From assembly GCA_016763955.1 (NCBI GenBank), contig JAESSU010000153.1, positions 1 through 5,004 on the forward strand: a stretch of 5,004 bases of DNA. Direction: 5' to 3'. The notes beneath the pieces are model-generated. The model was not told where the DNA came from. It made no database searches and saw only the letters and a program-made list of their open reading frames with translations. Position 1 is the stretch's first letter. Every line of letters starts with the position of its first letter. The position numbers and the translations under genes are program-made. Shown here in pieces: positions 3,594 to 5,004 of this stretch. This DNA comes from Phycisphaeraceae bacterium (GTDB taxonomy: Bacteria; Planctomycetota; Phycisphaerae; Phycisphaerales; Phycisphaeraceae).

Positions 3594-4121
3594 ATGGCTA
3601 CAAAGACAAAATCATTACTCGGAATCGCGGACGACATGCTCGCAATTGACGAACTCCTCATGGAGTGCGAAGGCGACATCTCAGATACAGACGCAGCGGA
3701 GGCCATTGACAAGTGGTTCGCCGAAGCTGAAAGCAACCTTGACGAAAAGACAGACAACTACATCGGCCTGATGAGGCAGAAGTCGCTCTTGATTGCAGCC
3801 CGCAAGGAAGAAATCGAACGCCTACAAATGATGAACAAGCAGGACGAACGGTCTGCGAAGTTCTTAAAAGAACGCCTGCAATGGGTACTTGAACGACTCG
3901 GACGCAAATCAGCAGGCAAGACACGCAAGGCCACGATAACTAAAAATGGCGGCAAAATTCCAATGGAAATTGATCCCGTTGATCCTAAAAACGTTCCTGA
4001 ATTGTACAAGAAATACCAACTCACTATTGACAGTGATGAAGTTCGCAGAGCGCTTGAAGCGGGGGGGGAATTAACGTTCGCTCGTCTCAGCGAACGTGGC
4101 ACACACCTACGCATCAAGTAA
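3594..4121 (+). CDS. Siphovirus Gp157-like protein, 175 aa
   Basis: Length (~160-180 aa) and layout match the Gp157 family common in siphovirus replication regions. The N-terminus is helical (SLLGIADDMLAIDELLMECE), followed by a conserved-type block EKTDNYIGLMRQ (51-62). A long coiled-coil-like segment (63-105) contains the typical KEEIERLQ and FLKERLQWVLERLG. The C-terminal part is beta-rich with the family pattern 'P.....DP..VPE.Y......D...R.AL..G......RL.....LRIK' (124-175). The family has been linked by name to resistance against phage in Streptococcus thermophilus, but its biochemical role is not established. AAAGG at 3579-3583 precedes ATG 3594 by 10 nt. An 8-G tract (4061-4068) and a perfect 9-bp hairpin (4074-4097) lie near its end. 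Confidence 0.88.
   Translation: MATKTKSLLGIADDMLAIDELLMECEGDISDTDAAEAIDKWFAEAESNLDEKTDNYIGLMRQKSLLIAARKEEIERLQMMNKQDERSAKFLKERLQWVLERLGRKSAGKTRKATITKNGGKIPMEIDPVDPKNVPELYKKYQLTIDSDEVRRALEAGGELTFARLSERGTHLRIK
4074..4097 (+). repeat. Perfect 9-bp inverted repeat near the end of the Gp157-like gene
   Basis: ACGTTCGCT (4074-4082) and AGCGAACGT (4089-4097) are exact reverse complements with a 6-nt loop CGTCTC. It is inside the coding sequence, about eight codons before the stop, and has no T-run. It could stabilise or mark the 3' end of an mRNA, serve as a protein binding site, or be coincidental. Confidence 0.5.
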
Positions 4122-4122
4122 C

Positions 4123-4152
4123 AAAAAAACGCATAAGCCGTGAGAGTGCGTT
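4123..4152 (-). terminator. Weak terminator-like hairpin for a minus-strand transcript
   Basis: AACGCA (4128-4133) pairs with TGCGTT (4147-4152), with a 13-nt loop. Read on the minus strand, the stem is followed by seven T's (A-run 4123-4129 on the + strand). The stem is short and the loop long, and no minus-strand gene is seen to the right, so its use is uncertain. Confidence 0.3.
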
Positions 4153-4182
4153 ACGCCAAAAGAATCCTTTAGCACAACACAT

Positions 4183-4220
4183 GCAGCCGGTTGGAGGCGA
4201 TCCACGGATGGGCTGCTTTT
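4183..4220 (+). terminator. Terminator-like hairpin before the HNH gene
   Basis: GCAGCC (4183-4188) pairs with GGCTGC (4211-4216), followed by TTTT (4217-4220). A nested hairpin TGGA-GGCGA-TCCA (4192-4204) lies inside, and CCG 4187-4189 with CGG 4205-4207 offers an alternative extension. It would end transcripts of the ERF-Gp157 block or attenuate the HNH gene, whose ATG is 18 nt after the stem. The U-tract is short, so efficiency may be modest. Confidence 0.55.
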
Positions 4221-4233
4221 ATGGATGCGATAA

Positions 4234-4530
4234 ATGGAAAAGTCGTTAATAAACATTCCCGCTAACTACAAAAAACTTACATGGCAAGAAAGGCGATGGG
4301 TTCGCAATGAGTATGTGAAAAGGCAAAAAGGCCTGTGCTTTTATTGCGGAAATCCACTGTCTGGATCAGCTACAGACAGTGTCGAATCAAAACAAATTAC
4401 AGAACATTTGTTCCCAGATGGTTTTTTTAAATGGCCTGTGCATCTGCATCACGATCACTGCACCGACATGACCATAGGGGCAGTCCACTGTCACTGTAAC
4501 GCTGTCTTGTGGCAGTATCACGGTAAATAA
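4234..4530 (+). CDS. HNH / endonuclease VII-like protein, 98 aa
   Basis: The first metal-binding knuckle is C35-F-Y-C38. After a variable loop comes LHHDH (71-75) followed by CTDMTIGAV and HCHCNAVLW (85-93). This is the layout of small phage endonuclease VII/HNH proteins, CxxC...HxDHxTxxxxGxxCxxCNxxLG, with zinc held by four ligands and the HH-D-H plus Asn in the beta-beta-alpha metal active site. I recall close relatives with '..PVHLHHDHxTGxTIGAVHxRCNAVLWQYHGE'. The third zinc ligand position, normally Cys, is H85 here, with C86 and C88 adjacent, so zinc binding may differ. It may nick or resolve recombination intermediates, or be a homing-type nuclease. The ribosome binding site is weak (GGATG); an in-frame TAA just upstream of ATG 4234 fixes the start. 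Confidence 0.75.
   Translation: MEKSLINIPANYKKLTWQERRWVRNEYVKRQKGLCFYCGNPLSGSATDSVESKQITEHLFPDGFFKWPVHLHHDHCTDMTIGAVHCHCNAVLWQYHGK
4355..4381 (+). repeat. Perfect 9-bp inverted repeat inside the HNH-like gene
   Basis: CACTGTCTG (4355-4363) and CAGACAGTG (4373-4381) are exact reverse complements with a 9-nt loop. They encode the loop residues ~41-49 between the CxxC knuckle and the HNH block, a place where insertions would be tolerated. No T-run follows. Confidence 0.5.
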
Positions 4531-4566
4531 ACACTAAACATCAATCTCAAACAGAAAGAAAAAATT

Positions 4567-4830
4567 ATGAACCAAGACACCACACCCATGACCTCAAAAG
4601 CCACACCCTTGAACCAAGACTTTACATCTAACGAACTAGCAGAAATCCGCAGCCGTGCCCTTGGCATGCTTCGTAAAGCAACAGGCAAATCAGAATGTGC
4701 AGCCCTCAAGTCACTAATTACATCAGCCTCCAAAATGCAAGCCTGCCTTGTCCAAGAAGAAGCCCAAAACCAAATCAATGAAGCAGCACAAATGACACTT
4801 GAAGATGCAGCAGTGGAAGGTGGTGAGTGA
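4567..4830 (+). CDS. Hypothetical helical protein, 87 aa
   Basis: Starts at ATG 4567 after a purine-rich stretch (AGAAAGAAAAAA) without a clear Shine-Dalgarno site, 36 nt after the HNH stop; ATG 4588 is a possible later start. The N-terminus is polar and threonine/proline-rich. Residues 22-80 are predicted helices (NELAEIRSRALGMLRKATGK, then ALKSLITSASKMQACLVQEEAQNQINEAAQM) with an acidic tail. No cysteine pattern or membrane segment is visible. I do not recognise the family. It ends one base before the ParB-like ATG, and its last codons include that gene's purine-rich ribosome binding region (GGAAGG), so the two are likely coupled. Confidence 0.65.
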   Translation: MNQDTTPMTSKATPLNQDFTSNELAEIRSRALGMLRKATGKSECAALKSLITSASKMQACLVQEEAQNQINEAAQMTLEDAAVEGGE

Positions 4831-4831
4831 G

Positions 4832-5004
4832 ATGGACATCCAACAATTACCTATCAAAGACATTCGCATCGACGGGGACACGCAGGCACGTGTCGAACTC
4901 GATAACAACATCATCCTTGAGTACCACCACTTGCTTATGGATGCCGTAGCACTGCCACCCATCGTCGTTTTTGAAGATGACGACAATTACTACTGGCTTG
5001 CTGA
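4832..5004 (+). CDS. ParB/sulfiredoxin-fold domain protein, 3'-truncated by window edge
   Basis: 57 codons are visible. The order matches the ParB/Srx N-terminal domain: LPIKDIRIDGDTQAR (6-20), a helix at 25-38 (NIILEYHHLLMDAV), LPPIVVFED (41-49) and YYWLA (53-57), which in relatives is followed by DG-(F/H)-HR just past the window end. In phages and mobile elements such proteins occur as DNA-binding or nuclease-related ParB-like proteins, sometimes fused to a methylase or HTH domain; which type this is cannot be told from the fragment. Start chosen at ATG 4832 after GGAAGGTGG (4816-4824); an in-frame GTG at 4823 would add three residues and is less likely. Adjacent to the recombination genes, it probably belongs to the same replication module. 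Confidence 0.8.
   Translation, partial: MDIQQLPIKDIRIDGDTQARVELDNNIILEYHHLLMDAVALPPIVVFEDDDNYYWLA

Noticed and set aside
3511..3771. 86-aa + strand ORF overlapping two genes
   Set aside because: Out-of-frame shadow of the 71-aa and Gp157-like genes, Gln/Ser/Thr-rich and without ribosome site.
3359..4117. Two long minus-strand ORFs (132 and 119 aa)
   Set aside because: Low-complexity Ser/Arg-rich translations antisense to the well-supported 71-aa and Gp157-like genes; no ribosome sites.

Overview
The window looks like part of the early (replication/recombination) region of a tailed phage or prophage. Every credible gene is on the + strand, genes are short and tightly packed (4-nt overlaps, gaps of a few bases), and recognisable families are typical phage ones: a pentapeptide-repeat protein with a phage-type C-terminal domain, an ERF single-strand annealing protein, a Siphovirus Gp157-like protein, an HNH/endonuclease-VII-like protein and the N-terminus of a ParB/sulfiredoxin-fold protein. 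Shine-Dalgarno sites of the AGGAG type are frequent, so the host is a bacterium using canonical initiation. I cannot name the host; base composition is moderate and no gene is diagnostic.

Left part (1-1280): the end of the pentapeptide-repeat gene overlaps by ATGA a gene for a small helical protein with a C-terminal membrane segment. Inside that second reading frame sits a terminator-like hairpin followed at once by a good ribosome binding site and an in-frame ATG, which could make a 28-residue membrane peptide. Next comes a doubtful ORF containing a very long imperfect inverted repeat (925-1014), then a hypothetical 82-aa gene.

Middle part (1281-2053): a short, apparently truncated member of a small phage protein family, a structured intergenic stretch, a 79-aa hypothetical protein, and then the most notable element: an 82-nt RNA (1819-1900) whose two ends match the tRNA-like domain of tmRNA (7-bp acceptor with G3-U70, GG..TTCGA D-loop analogue, perfect T arm), but with the whole tag-coding and pseudoknot part replaced by one 8-bp stem and a 17-nt loop. 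It is followed by a multi-stem leader and a 13-bp intrinsic terminator whose U-tract touches the ribosome binding site of the next gene, so the downstream operon can be reached only by reading through the terminator.

Right part (2054-5004): a probable winged-helix protein, an ERF annealing protein carrying two extra OB-like domains, a small basic helical protein, the Gp157-like protein, a further terminator-like hairpin, the HNH-like protein, an 87-aa hypothetical protein and the ParB-like start. ERF, Gp157 and ParB-like genes form a coherent DNA recombination/replication module, probably transcribed together and gated by the terminator at 2006-2041. A recurring theme is a strong hairpin ending about 17-23 nt before a start codon (four cases).
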